A stretch of DNA of 64,000 bases from the NCBI GenBank assembly GCA_034769895.1, contig CM068367.1, positions 315,021,986-315,085,985 of the forward strand. Reading direction: 5' to 3'. Numbering within the stretch: position 1 is the stretch's first letter; each line of letters starts with the position of its first letter. Origin of the DNA: Magicicada septendecula. Its lineage: Eukaryota; Arthropoda; Insecta; Hemiptera; Cicadidae. The position numbers were made by a program, and so were the translations under genes. Of this stretch, positions 11,651 through 22,611 are shown piece after piece. Under the pieces are notes generated by a model. It made no database searches. It saw only the letters and a program-made list of their open reading frames with translations, and was not told the origin of the DNA.

Positions 11651-12977
11651 TGTAACGATATAAAAGATATCGAAATATATAAAATACACTGCCAGAACTT
11701 ACCTGTACGCAATCACAACTACTTACCATATTAAAATTTCTTCAGAAGACCAAGGTCGCCACGATTATTTTTTATAGGTAAAATATCGAAAACCTTTACA
11801 CTCCACCTTAAATAAAAAAGGACAATTTTGCTATCTGACCACACCCAATTAATAATTCAGAAAGATTCCGGAACGTTAGACGAATTTTGCAACGCAGAAT
11901 TGAGAAAGTGGCAATGACGAAATAACTTAGTCTAACACATTTTATCGGAAGTAACCATTATTTTTTATGAGCGATTATTTAACAAACATTTGTACAGTTA
12001 AATTTTTAGTATATTGCTTGAAAACTTTAGTACATTTTTTCCCTATGTTTTGTCTGGTTAGAATGTAATTGTAAACTTATGCAACTTAATGATTATTACT
12101 TACTACTAGACTGCCCAGCCTGCAATTCACTCACACATATATTTATTTTAATTTATTAAAACACCCTTAACAAATATTAGATACACGAGCAAAATAGTTA
12201 TTCTTTACAACTCCCCGTCTCATTTTATATGGCGCGAGGTCGACCGAACACGTGCTTTCCCGGTTACATTATTCGTTATTAACTGCTTTTCAACGGCCAC
12301 ATGCACTGCACTCGTCTATAACATAGTCAATTCCTCGGGTCCCGGTCGGTATTAAGGCGTTACTACACAGTGTTATCCATACTTAAAAGGTTCTACCCGA
12401 CCGGACCCGAGTTGCACGAATTACGTCTGATGGCTGTAGTAGTTTTTTGTAGACTGTGTAACGTGGACCGCGAGCGGGAGGAAGCTGCGGTTCACTGCCA
12501 CCTGATTTCATCGCCATGCATAGCTGATTTGCTGTGGCTTATGAGCTATGCCCATGATACATAATGTGTTTTTTCCTAGTGTTGGCTGATGATATTAGGC
12601 ATTGCCATTCCGACGTCACTAAAAGTAGGCGGTCCTTAGCTCCGTTTCCTCCATCTCAGTCAAGGAGACTGCAACAATTCCGCTCTAGGCCATTTTGAGT
12701 TTTCTGAAAGGAGCGTCACTCCAGCGCGCATACCTGAGTCGTTGCGTGCGTGCACCATCACATTCACGCACAGTTCTGAGAAATTTAGGGTGGCACATAC
12801 CTCGGTACTAATTTCACAACGGGAAACTGCGTCTTGCCTTTGTTCTAACTGTTATCTTGCCACGTGGTCTGTTACAATGGAATTAACGTTTGTCGGAAAA
12901 TAAAACTTTCACAATATTTTTTATAAAAACCCCGAAATGAAATAAAATGAAACACCCCATATTTTCGACACGTTACA
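11651..12977 (-). repeat. 5' LTR (full-length copy, 1327 bp)
   Basis: It starts TGTAACG and ends CGTTACA in either reading direction. It is the partner of 3708-4760. The extra 274 bp (about 12200-12473) is less AT-rich and absent from the other LTR. Confidence 0.85.
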
Positions 12978-12981
12978 ACAT

Positions 12982-13258
12982 CAATTACTCTGAAATAGTC
13001 AACATTAGTTTTTCTTTCTTACAATATTTGTCAATGTCTTTTATTTACCTCTCACTGAACCTTGAGGTTTATCACTATTGTCATTATTACATGCTTATCT
13101 TTTATTATTATTATTACCTTGCATTCTTATTACTTTTAAACAATGATGGGTTCATTTTCTGACCTTTTTATAAGTGTGGAAAATTAAAATATTTTCTTCC
13201 CTATTCTAATTTTAATATTTTATTTATGTAACGTCGAGGACCGCATTTCTGTTACGTT

Positions 13259-13305
<47 letters not shown>

Positions 13306-13428
13306 CATTTTGAACGTACAATTTTAAATAAAGAAAGTTTTGATTTATCAAATCATGAAAAAAAATATCAAAAATTATGAATACAAGACTTTTGAATTTC
13401 CAAACAGACAGAAAGGCAACCTTGCAAA
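12982..13428. other. Right part of the unidentified insertion, with (TA)n
   Basis: AT-rich DNA with a (TA) microsatellite at 13262-13302 and no coding signal. It continues the sequence interrupted at 3703. Confidence 0.5.
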
Positions 13429-13674
13429 ATTACTAACCACCAAAGAAGCAAAAAGACAAAATAGATGACAAAATGTATAAGTAGAAGCACCTAAAAAATT
13501 ACAAAAATATATATATAATTTTCTTTTTCCTGGAGAGGGGGTCCAGACCCATTGGACCCCCCCTGGGTGCGCCAATGGATTTAGGATGTAAAATAAAACA
13601 CCACTTTTACAAACAAACTTTTCTCGATTTAATGTGTGCAAATTTATAGATAATAAATTACTAGACAAATCAAT

Positions 13675-16292
13675 TTATCTAAGTAAATCACATTCAATGT
13701 TTATTAAGGTGAGATTATTTAGACGATCTTGTCCCATCGTGTTCCTTAACTCATTTTTTATACGTTTTAATTTCGAAAAAGAACGTTCTCCGCTGCAGTT
13801 AGTAATCATTAAAGACAAGTAAATGCGTAAGAGTATTTCCACATTGGGGAAACACGACTCTAATTTATTTTCCATTATAAGTCTATAAAATTGTAGTTCC
13901 AGAGCCTCATGCTTTTTGTTGTCAATAGCAGCAGCCACTTCTGTTTTAAGTAGTTCGGCGAACTGCACAAGTTAGTCGCCTAGGCTTTCTTCCAAATCGT
14001 CTTGGTGAGCACTGACGATATTTAGAGTTCTTTTCAAGATCTCTTCTGCTGTAAGAGATTTTAACTGCCGAAGTGTTCCAAATACACCAGTCACTTGATG
14101 GTACGCTTCCATGTGTTTAGCTAAGGCAGACAGTATATTATCAATTATCACAATAAACACCTGATTTTCAAATTTTTGTTTAGGCGTTTGATTTTCTGCA
14201 ACTTGATCGAGCGTAGTACATCCGCTGAAATAGTCGTACTTAGTGTTTCACTTGCGTTGTCTCGAAGTTTGTTGCTGATATTCTTCACAGCCAGTCAGGA
14301 TTTTGGCTTTTGCCTCAATATCTGAAAATATAGACCGCATTGCTTGAACGTACCCGTGTAACGATTCATAAAGGGCATATCCCATGTTAAGGTCTTGATT
14401 AGGTGACTGCAACAAAGCGCTAGTCGCTTGCAAGTGTTCTAGCATTTCATTTCACAAAATTGTTATTATTCCCGTTTCCAGCTTATTCATCTTCGAAACT
14501 AGTCCGTACGCCTGATTTCGACACTCTACCTTTTGATCCATATTATTAGATATGCCATCCAAAACTTCTTTGATAGTGGTAAAACCGCATAAAAGTGCCT
14601 TCGTCGCATCAGCTCGGGCAGACCACCTGGTGTCCGACAGTCTTTTCAAAATCGGGAGTTTTGAACCTTCATCTTTCAGTGCTTTCATAAGAAGGCCCCA
14701 TCAACAGGTAGAAGCGGAAAAAAATGTATAGAGGTTTTCAACAAAATCGAAGAAAATGCATGCTTCGGTACAACATTCTGCAGCACATTTGGCAACCAAA
14801 TTCAATGAATGTGCAAAGCAGGGAATGTATTCTGCGTTCTTATTTATCTCCTTAATTCGTGCTTGTAAGCCGCGGTACCTTCCACCCATGTTGCTGGCAT
14901 TGTCATAGCTTTGACCACGACAGTCTTTGATATCAATGTCATTCTCCTTTAAAAAATCAAGTAAACTTTGGACGAGTTTTTCAGCAGTGTGACCGTGACC
15001 TTCCATATCCAAGAACTTTACAAATCTTTCCACTGGTCCAGATGGCAAAACATAGTGCACTATCAGAGTGAGTTGGTCCACATGCGAAATGTCTGGAGTA
15101 GAGCCCAATGATACTGAATAGTATTTGAATTTCTTAATTTCGCAAATAATATGATCCAGTATGCTTGATGCAATTTGGTGGATAAATTCCTCGTCTGTTG
15201 TTTTTGATAAGTATGATGTATGTCCTTTTCCTTTACTTGCATAAGTATTTATATGCTGAGCCAGAAAAATGTCAAATTTGGCTATTCATTCCAATAAACC
15301 TAAGTAATTTCCATTATGAGGTGAACCAACAGTTTCATCACTACCCCGAAATGCAAGACCTCGTTCTGCTAAAAATTTAATAACTTCAATAATTCGCTCT
15401 AAAAGTTTCCGCCAATACTTTTGTTCAGTCTCAATATGGCTTACAAGTTGAGAATCGACACGCACACCCTTGTTTTTGCAAACTAACAGCGAAATTATCG
15501 CTTGTCTATGTGAGGTGCTTACTTCATGTCTTTTCAACAAATTATTCGCGTTTTTCCAGTCGTCGAATCCTTCTTTTGTAAACTGTGACGAACAGTCTGA
15601 ATCCGTAACTTTGCAAGCAAAACAGAAAAGTCGTCCTTTAGTTTCTGAATAACACAACCAATCTCTCACGTGAGTTTTATTTGTTGGTTTATGTGTATAT
15701 ATGTGAAAAACGACTTCTGACAGAATCTTGGTTTATTTTCTTTATCGTATTTTTTTTTTTTTTTTTTTGAAGACAAGAAATCACTGTTCATATGTTGCAT
15801 TCCGCTACTTCCTTTCGCAATCCAATAATCTCGATTGAAGTTGCTCGGCCATTCACCAATATCATTGGAGTACATTTTACTTTCCTTTTGTTTTTGGCTT
15901 ATAGAAGATGTTGTTACATCTGAAGCATGTGCTATGCTTTCGACCTCTCTTTGGCTTGAAGATGATATGACTAGATTGGGAGGACTTGCTGTGCATTTGA
16001 CTTCAGTTTGACTTGTGGAAAATGTGGCTAAATCGTGAGGAGTTTCAGATCTTAATGGTAACGATGATTCTTCTACAGCACTGCCATCCTCTACACAATG
16101 AGACACGACGTCTATATTTTCTGCTTCAATTTCTTTGGATTCAACACCATCACTCTGAATATTACAAAATTCAGACACCTTACGTGTCTTTGATATAACA
16201 GCTTGGTTCTTTATTTCCTTTTCATATTTTGCTTTACGCTTTGTACTACCAGAAGCATAATGTCGACTCGTATCTCTGGCTCTGCTGCTCAT
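13675..16292 (-). pseudogene. hAT transposase, decayed (ZMYM/TTF-type)
   Basis: A series of minus-strand ORF fragments reads in order as one hAT transposase. 16292-15666 is a Ser/Lys-rich N-terminus. 15669-15286 is a TTF-type zinc-finger region with FCFACKV and a later HEVSTSHRQA. 15108-14701 is the catalytic-domain core with DCRGQSYDNASNMGG and FAHSLNLV. 14688-14452 contains LSDTRWSARA. 14445-13972 is helical. 13968-13675 is the C-terminal dimerisation domain with GERSFSKLKRIKNELR. The breaks between fragments are frameshifts and stops. A poly-lysine coding run at about 15748-15770 is low complexity. The stop lies about 165 bp from the outer hAT left end once the nested DNA is removed, so this is that element's own transposase. 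Confidence 0.85.
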
Positions 16293-16798
16293 GTTGACTA
16301 TCTCGATCTGGATAGAAGGGAAAATGAATTACAAAATAAAATGTAATCCTACTAATAAAAAATAACAAAAAAATTAAAAACAAGCTCATGAATAAATAAA
16401 ATTTATTGAATGTCAATATTTCTTACTGTGTAATATTTAAACGAATTGAAGTTCTAGCCGAATACACGGAGAAAAAAGAAACGGCATATTTTTCTATACA
16501 TACAGTAAAATTTCCTATACTTTTTTTGTAAGTACAAACTATTATTGACGTTATCGTAATTTTCCCTACACTGTATTGGAATTTTTTGTTGGAAAGATTA
16601 TATTTTAATGGAATATTTAATTGAAAAGAATGGAATTTTTCCTATAACTGTGTTTGCATATTCTTTGTGTTTGGCTTATAAGAAGCGCTATTTCTTATTC
16701 ATGTATAGGAATTTTTCCTTCCGTAGTATCATGAAAATTCCTTTAAATTTATTGGACTTTTTACTAACACACACATATATAGAAAAGAAAAGAAAAAA
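16293..16798. other. 5' untranslated part of the outer hAT, no gene
   Basis: AT-rich, without a convincing ORF. It lies upstream of the transposase start on the minus strand and so may contain its promoter, but no clear TATA/initiator pair is identifiable. Confidence 0.4.
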
Positions 16799-16931
16799 AA
16801 TTTTTTAAACTTGCTTTTACTAAATTTTAAAAGCAAGGCGTGCGCACTTTCTATGGTTGTACGCATGATTGTATGTAAGTTCGCACGCCTTGCTTTTAAA
16901 AATTTAGTAAAAGCAAGTTTAAAAATTTTTT
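16799..16931. repeat. Snap-back inverted repeat, about 50-bp arms
   Basis: Arms of roughly 50 bp (about 16799-16847 and 16881-16931) are nearly perfect reverse complements, with AAACTTGCTTTTACTAAA near the outer edge and GCAAGGCGTGCG near the loop. The loop is about 33 bp. This could be a small foldback MITE or a hairpin-RNA source. No target duplication is clear. Confidence 0.7.
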
Positions 16932-17189
16932 ATTTTATTTTTTTTATTATATACTTTTTAGTCATACTTTAATTAAATTATTATCATACATTGCATAAAT
17001 CCGCACCCCCCAATTTCCATCCCTTTTGGGGAATGTTCGCAAAACGGCTGTCGGATTTGTCATATGCGACCCCAAAGCCCCCCGCATAGCCGTTTTGCAG
17101 ATTTTTCAATTTTCACCCCCGCACCCTTAATTGCAACCCTTAATGTACCCCCTACGGGGGGTTTTTGCAAAAGTAACGGTGGAATATTG

Positions 17190-17320
17190 TATTGTCAACC
17201 GACCTTAGTAACTGTGCAAAATTTCATCAATAGGTTATGTCAGGAAGTGTGTTAAATGAAGGATGCTAGATTTGAAGACAAACAAACTTAAGACAAACAA
17301 ACTTCATTGTAAGTTAAAGA
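17190..17320 (+). mobile_element. Possible RTE-type LINE 3' tail remnant
   Basis: A GCAAAATTTCATCAATAGGT-like stretch is followed by a repeated GACAAACAAACTT tail. This resembles the 3' end of RTE-clade LINEs, in which a TTTCAT segment precedes short ACAAAC-type tail repeats. There is no ORF, so this is a tentative call from the tail alone. Confidence 0.3.
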
Positions 17321-18420
17321 AAAGCAAGTAAAAATATATACAAACTAACACATATACAACCCCTACACACTCCGTTACTTTTCCCTTTCCACCTTGGCCC
17401 CCCTTTCCTTGTTTTACCCTTTTTTCGCTTTTTCAAAACATCTTTTTATTTATTTTATACTTATTTATTGTTTCCTATTAACGATTTATTTTTTCTCGAA
17501 TTTTACTAATGTAAATAAATTGTATGAGTTAACAAATATTGGAATTATATAAAAAGTTACAAAATTAGAATCTTTCTAGAATAAAAAACTTTTTAACTAA
17601 CTGATATTTTAATTAGTAAAATAAACATGTTAAATATCAACAAATTAAATAATAAGTAGAGATAAAATAAATGCTTCATATAAAACATTATGTGAAAGTT
17701 GTCTTTACCTTTTAGGTGTCTGCAAAGTTACTTCAATTATTTTACAAAATATTCGTACTGATTTAGCTCAACGTAAAAACAGTAAAATAGCTCAACCAGT
17801 TAAACAGTAGGCCTATACAATTTTTTCAATAATAGGTCATTGCAATTGCAATACTACAACTTGATATGAAATGAAAACATTCCTACTAGTTTTGAGGTTA
17901 CGTTATGACCATGGTTGGTTTCACATGGTGCTATGTTCACGGTCTATGATTGTTTGACAGCTAGAGACACCTAGGGCGCAAAGTGCATAGCACAAAATTA
18001 CCTTGCAGTAGAGCGCGAATTCAAATTGTAAATATACTAAATATAAAAAATAAAAGAATTCGAATACTTTTAATGCGATTAATATAATTTTCTAATCTTC
18101 ATAAATGAATAAAATTTTCTAACATATTTATTTCGCCTTTTGTATAAATTAACTCTTTAACGCTCAAATGCACAATTTTTAGAGAGTATATTTAAATGCT
18201 TGCCATTTAGTCAACACACGAGCAATTTAAGAATAATTTCATTTAACTTATAGGAGTTTTGCGGTGCGGTTTTCAGATTCCGATATAAAAAAATCTCTAA
18301 AACCGTCATTCAGATATTTTTTCGATTTTTCACAAAATTTGCTTTTTATCGTTTAAGCGTTTATGCGTTTTGCAAGTATGGCGAAGGAGAGTATGGTGCG
18401 CCGAAGGCGCGTATGGTGCT
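17321..18420. other. Non-coding part of the outer hAT
   Basis: No ORF or known repeat recognised. Near 18378-18420 there is a short duplicated GTATGGTGC motif just before the G/C-rich right terminus. Confidence 0.4.
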
Positions 18421-18528
18421 TAATAAGAATTCTGATTTTTATTCTGCCCGGGCGCGGGGCCCTCAGAAGCGCGGGGCCCGTAGCATTTTCTACTCCTGCT
18501 ATATGGTTAATCCGGCACTGGAACCAGT

Positions 18529-19137
18529 TAAAATACATGTAAAACATTAGATACTGGCATTGGCCTAAAAGGTTTGTTAAGGAATTATGTTATGTTATAT
18601 GATGATTATAGGTAATCAAATGTAATTTAGTTTAGGGTATTATAGTAATTATGTTTAGAAGCACTTAAAATTAACAAAATTGACATGAATGGTTGTAATG
18701 AGTATAGGTGAGGTGAATTATGAACTCTAGGCAGTTAGGCCTATAAACTGGTAACCAGAAATTTGTAAAATTTAAGACAAAACAATAACAATTGATGAAA
18801 TAAGGTGTATAATCCTGTTAGGTTTAATAATAATAGTGTAGGAAACAAAACTGGATAGAAAATAATTAGTTTAAAGTTAGTTTACAAAAGAAAACCAAAT
18901 AGTAAATGTATGAATCTGTTATGATTTGAAAGAACATAGTCTTATGAGATATCAAATTAATGTGTAACCAAAAAGCAAACTAATGGTGTTATTATATTTA
19001 GTATTACAGCTAGTATAAAGGAGTTATAATAATTTAAAGATTTTTAGTAATTTTGTATAGAAAAATATTAGCCATATATAACAATGTTGTAAATTATCAC
19101 CCAATGAGAATTAGTGTTTGGAACCTAGCAACCATAG
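18529..19137. other. AT-rich flank between hAT and Sailor-like element
   Basis: No gene or repeat recognised. Confidence 0.5.
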
Positions 19138-19140
19138 TAA

Positions 19141-22100
19141 CTAGAGTCAGCTGCATGGAAGTAGTATCGTCAAGGCCACTCACTTTCACTGCTTCTCCCT
19201 GTCACCTCCACGCCCCTCGCCCAGCGTTGTTGCCGGCTAGTACAGTGTGTAGCGTTTTAGCAGTGTTACGAAAACAAATTTCATACATCCACATTATATT
19301 CTTCGTTTCAAATTTATTTATGCGTATCGCGTAAATGAATTTGTTTTATCAGGAATAATTAGTTGTGGGTAACACTACTCAGTTAAATTCTGGGCGCCAG
19401 TATTTGAGCTCTAAAAATTTGTGTGAGTCGGCAACATATTTTTTGTTGTCGCGTAAATATCTACAGAATTTCTATCTTTGCGTTTCTTCTGTTTCTTTGG
19501 CTTTTTTTTTGTTACGATTTGCAGTTCTCTGAAACTACTATTTATACTGCGCTGGTTTTTCTTATGTTAGAATCTAAACCTTTTAGCAATACACACCCTA
19601 ACTTTACGAAGTACCATTAGGTCAGTTATTTTGTGATTTCCGTACAGTGCACTTACTTATTAAAGTTTTACTGTTTTCTTCATGGGCGGTTATCCTACAG
19701 ACTGACAGTTGTCTGAGAACGCTGACCTTGCCTGCTGTTGTCGTTTTAATTTTTTCATACTCACGGTCTTTTCCCTTTTGTAAATGAATCTGTTTTTGTT
19801 CTCTACACGGTCATTCCTAAGCCAAATGGTTCGGAAGTTCTGTTAGGTATATGTACACATTTGGTATGCACATTGCGTATACCCTGTCGGCATGTCTTTT
19901 CGGTAAATATTGCTGTCTGACACTTTTATGAATGCCTTTGTCATTTTACAATCCCCTCAAAAATGTGTATGTTTACTGCCCGCGCTACTACCTTTCTTCC
20001 GTTGCACAAAGATAAATAGGACTGAGCAATTTCTGTAAACAAAATTGTCGCTGTTGTGACAAAAGCCAATCCCATTTCAGTTACAGTACCCCATTCCAAG
20101 TAGGTTGGGTGGACGAGGTGAGTAAGAGACGAATTAGCAACAAACATCCAAAATATTTATCGTCCTTAGTATTGTTGACAGACATTTTGTGCGTTTCATG
20201 TGAACGGTTGACGTCTTTATTGTAGACAGTGTGTGTATTAGTTTATTTCAATAATTTGTATTTATTATGAGTGATATTGAGGAACAGTATCCTACATTTA
20301 GTTCGAGTACAAGCAGCGGTGGTGTACGTGCGGGCCGAGAGGACATTAGAAAACAAAGTAAAGTCATCATAGCAAACGTTTACAAGTTTTTTAAAAATCT
20401 TGCGTATAATGAAGAAGCCAGGAGGAACATAAACTTTGCACAAGTTCGAAAATTGACAGCGGAAGCTTGTGGCATTTCTGAACAGTCGGTGCAACGTATT
20501 AGCAATACCGTTGCTTCGGCAGATGATCAAGGCGTGAGTGTTGTGTTCAGTTCTCCAAGGAAAGGGTATAAACAGGAACACAAAAACACTGAACTGGACG
20601 ATTTTAATAAACAAATAGTCCGCAGGACCGTACTAGAATATTACGACCGAGGGGAATACCCCACTGCAAGCAAAATTCGAGCTGATCTCTGTCAGAAAAT
20701 CAATTATTCTGGTTCAGAAGCCTCCGTACTTCGCCTTCTGAAAGTGCTTGGTTTTAAATTTAAGAAGTGCAACGATGGACGAAAATTTTTAATGGAGCGC
20801 AGAGACATTGCTGCCTTGAGAGCGAAGTTTTTGAGACCATGCATATACATCGTACGGAGGACAACAGGCCTATAATTTATTTGGATGAAACCTGGATATC
20901 ACAGAATCATACGAATAAATACATCTGGCAAGACTCCAGAGGGAACGGTGGGCTGAAAGTACCTACTGGTAGAGGTGGCCGGCTGATTATTGCACATGCT
21001 GGATCCGCAAGTACAGGTTTCATAGCAGGTGCCAAACTTGTCTTTCGTGGCAGTAAGCATTCAGCTGCATCTGACTACCACACAGAAATGAATGCTGAAG
21101 TTTTTAAGACCTGGTTTGTTGGTATGTTGCGCTCCTTGGAAGAAGGCTCTGTCATCGTGATGGATAATGCCAGCTATCATTCTGTACAAATAGATAAACC
21201 ACCATGTTCAAACTGGCGTAAAGCGGATATCATGGAGTGGCTGCGTAAGAAGAGAATTTCATTTTCCACAGCTGAAACCAGGGATGAACTTCTTTCTAAA
21301 GAAGAGATCCGAACGGCCAAGAAGACGTACGAATTGGATCAACTGGCAAATGAAATGGGACATACAGTAGTGCGCCTGCCACCATATCATTGTCAGTATA
21401 ATCCGATCGAGCTGATATGGGCCCAAGTTAAACGGTATGTTGCAAACAAGAATACGACTTTCAGATTGGCCGATATTGAACAACTTGCACACGAAGCTTT
21501 GGACAGGATAACTCAGGAAGACTGGGAGAAGTGCGTAAGACATGCGGAGGCACTACAAGAAGCCGATTACTCAAAGCAGTGCACGAGAGACACCACAGTG
21601 GAGCCCTTCATCATACACTTACGTCTGAGTAGTGACAGCGAACCTGAGTCCAGTGAATCCGAAGACAAATACTGCAGGAGTGTTAAAAAGTGTATATAGG
21701 TGGTAAACGTGTCTATAGCGAAGCGTAGTATTTTCTATTTTTATTGAAACATAAAAAACCGTGTGTGCGTGTTTTCTTCAGGAGTGTTATGAATGTGCTC
21801 TGTGCTATCACTTTGCAAAGTGATAATTGTGTGACTAACCCTATTTAAGGTGAGTTTTTCAACATACTGCTTATTTATAATAGTCATAAGGAATTCTATA
21901 GTTCATAAAATAAGGAAAATTTTAATTATAAAATTAGTAAGGACAATGCATAAAATATAGAATTATAAATTTAAATTCTATATTTAAAGATTTAAGTTAA
22001 AAAATATATATATATATAAATAAATAAGGAATTTTAAATTTATTTCATGAGACATTTGTATTTGTTGTTTATAAAATTATCCTTATTTTCTTAAGAAATC

Positions 22101-22608
22101 CAATTCGTTTCACGTTTATACATACCATTATTTTTATGCTACTTGTGCATGTAACATCTTATAGTATAGTTCTAATTTTTTTACTTAATTATTAATAAGC
22201 AGCGCAGGAAATAAAAATAGAATATTTTTCTGAGTCACGAATAGTGCGGTGTCTTCAATAATTAAATGGGGCAAGCTTAAGACACAGGATGCGTATAAAA
22301 TTCGTTCAAACAAACTATAGCTGACGCGTCGAATTGAATGTTATGTATAAGATACGGAAATTAATTGTTAATTAATTATTAACAATATATTAATTGTGAT
22401 GTAATTATTATTAAGAATTATTGACAATGTAACAATGTACTCTAATGCATGTATTACAAACTTTCTCACTTTGTTATATTCTTTACATTAAGTAGGCTTA
22501 CTTACTAGTGTAGCATTTTTCGGAAGAAAGGGAAACTGTTGCTTAGTGGCAACGCTGTAAGTAAGCGGTGTGACCTTGACGATACTAGTTCCATGCAGCT
22601 GACTCTAG
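19141..22608 (+). mobile_element. Sailor-like IS630/Tc1 DNA transposon
   Basis: Terminal inverted repeats of at least 36 bp start CTAGAGTCAGCTGCATGGAA at 19141. The inverted copy ends at 22608 with one mismatch in the first 36 bases. TAA flanks both ends (19138-19140 and 22609-22611), consistent with a TA or TAA target duplication. The single coding region lies in the middle (20267-21699). The long non-coding flanks (about 1.1 kb left, 0.9 kb right) are part of the element. Confidence 0.85.
20267..21699 (+). pseudogene. Sailor-like DDE transposase (one frameshift)
   Basis: The first part (20267-20875) has an N-terminal helix-turn-helix-like region and a Tc1-type linker ending LKVLGFKFKKC. 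The second part (20767-21699) holds the catalytic domain: LDETWISQNHT (first D), VIVMDNASYH (second D) and YNPIELIWAQVK (E). I count 81 residues between the second D and the E, far more than the 34 of Tc1. This resembles the DD82E group called Sailor. The two parts join by a one-base frame change at a T run near 20830. A sequencing or assembly error cannot be excluded. Otherwise the protein appears complete, from ATG to an acidic Ser-rich C-terminus. Confidence 0.8.
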
Positions 22609-22611
22609 TAA

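Larger units (their letters stand above)
3708..12977 (-). mobile_element. LTR retrotransposon of unknown family, minus strand, pol missing
   Basis: Two long direct repeats (3708-4760 and 11651-12977) begin TGTAACG and end CGTTACA. Both are flanked by the 4-bp duplication ACAT (3704-3707 and 12978-12981). On the minus strand, TGGCAACCCTGCCAGG (11648 down to 11633) follows the 5' LTR and fits a primer-binding site. A G-rich tract (about 4775 to 4761) precedes the 3' LTR and fits a polypurine tract. The only ORFs of its own are the acidic, Asn-rich ones at 9950-11426. No LTR-type RT, RNase H or integrase is visible. The RT inside it belongs to a separately inserted PLE. It therefore looks like a non-autonomous or internally deleted element. 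Confidence 0.8.
1404..13428. mobile_element. Unidentified insertion with 13-bp flanking repeat
   Basis: ATTACTAACCACC occurs in direct orientation at 1391-1403 and 13429-13441, inside the two halves of the hAT MITE. This is the pattern left by an insertion with a 13-bp target duplication. Net of the LTR element at 3708-12977 the inserted DNA is about 2.75 kb, AT-rich and without a recognisable coding region. It contains the hammerhead-bearing palindrome at 2753-2933 and a TA microsatellite. The target length matches the clean 13-bp duplication of the PLE at 6373-8580, so a PLE-derived insertion is possible but unproven. Confidence 0.45.
1286..13577. mobile_element. hAT MITE, split by later insertions
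   Basis: The left end is CAGGGGCGCACCCAG at 1286. The right end at 13563-13577 is CTGGGTGCGCCAATG, the inverted counterpart with two changes. The flanks ATTTTAGG (1278-1285) and GATTTAGG (13578-13585) match at 6 of 8 positions, an eroded 8-bp target duplication. Both ends continue into a GGGGGGTCC block and then TA-rich sequence, typical of short non-autonomous hAT elements. Without the insertion at 1404-13428 the MITE is only about 254 bp. It sits 68 bp inside the left end of the outer hAT. Confidence 0.75.
1218..18520 (-). mobile_element. hAT DNA transposon (outer element of a nested stack)
   Basis: The left end reads CAGTGCCGGATTAA at 1218. The right end at 18507-18520 is its exact reverse complement. 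The 8 bases before the left end (GAACCAGT, 1210-1217) recur immediately after the right end (18521-18528), a perfect 8-bp target duplication as expected for hAT. Both termini continue into G/C-rich sequence containing GCGGGGCC-like blocks. Removing the nested insertion 1286-13577 leaves an element of about 5.0 kb that carries the decayed hAT transposase on the minus strand at 13675-16292. This assignment is firm, because TIRs, target duplication and transposase agree. Confidence 0.9.
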
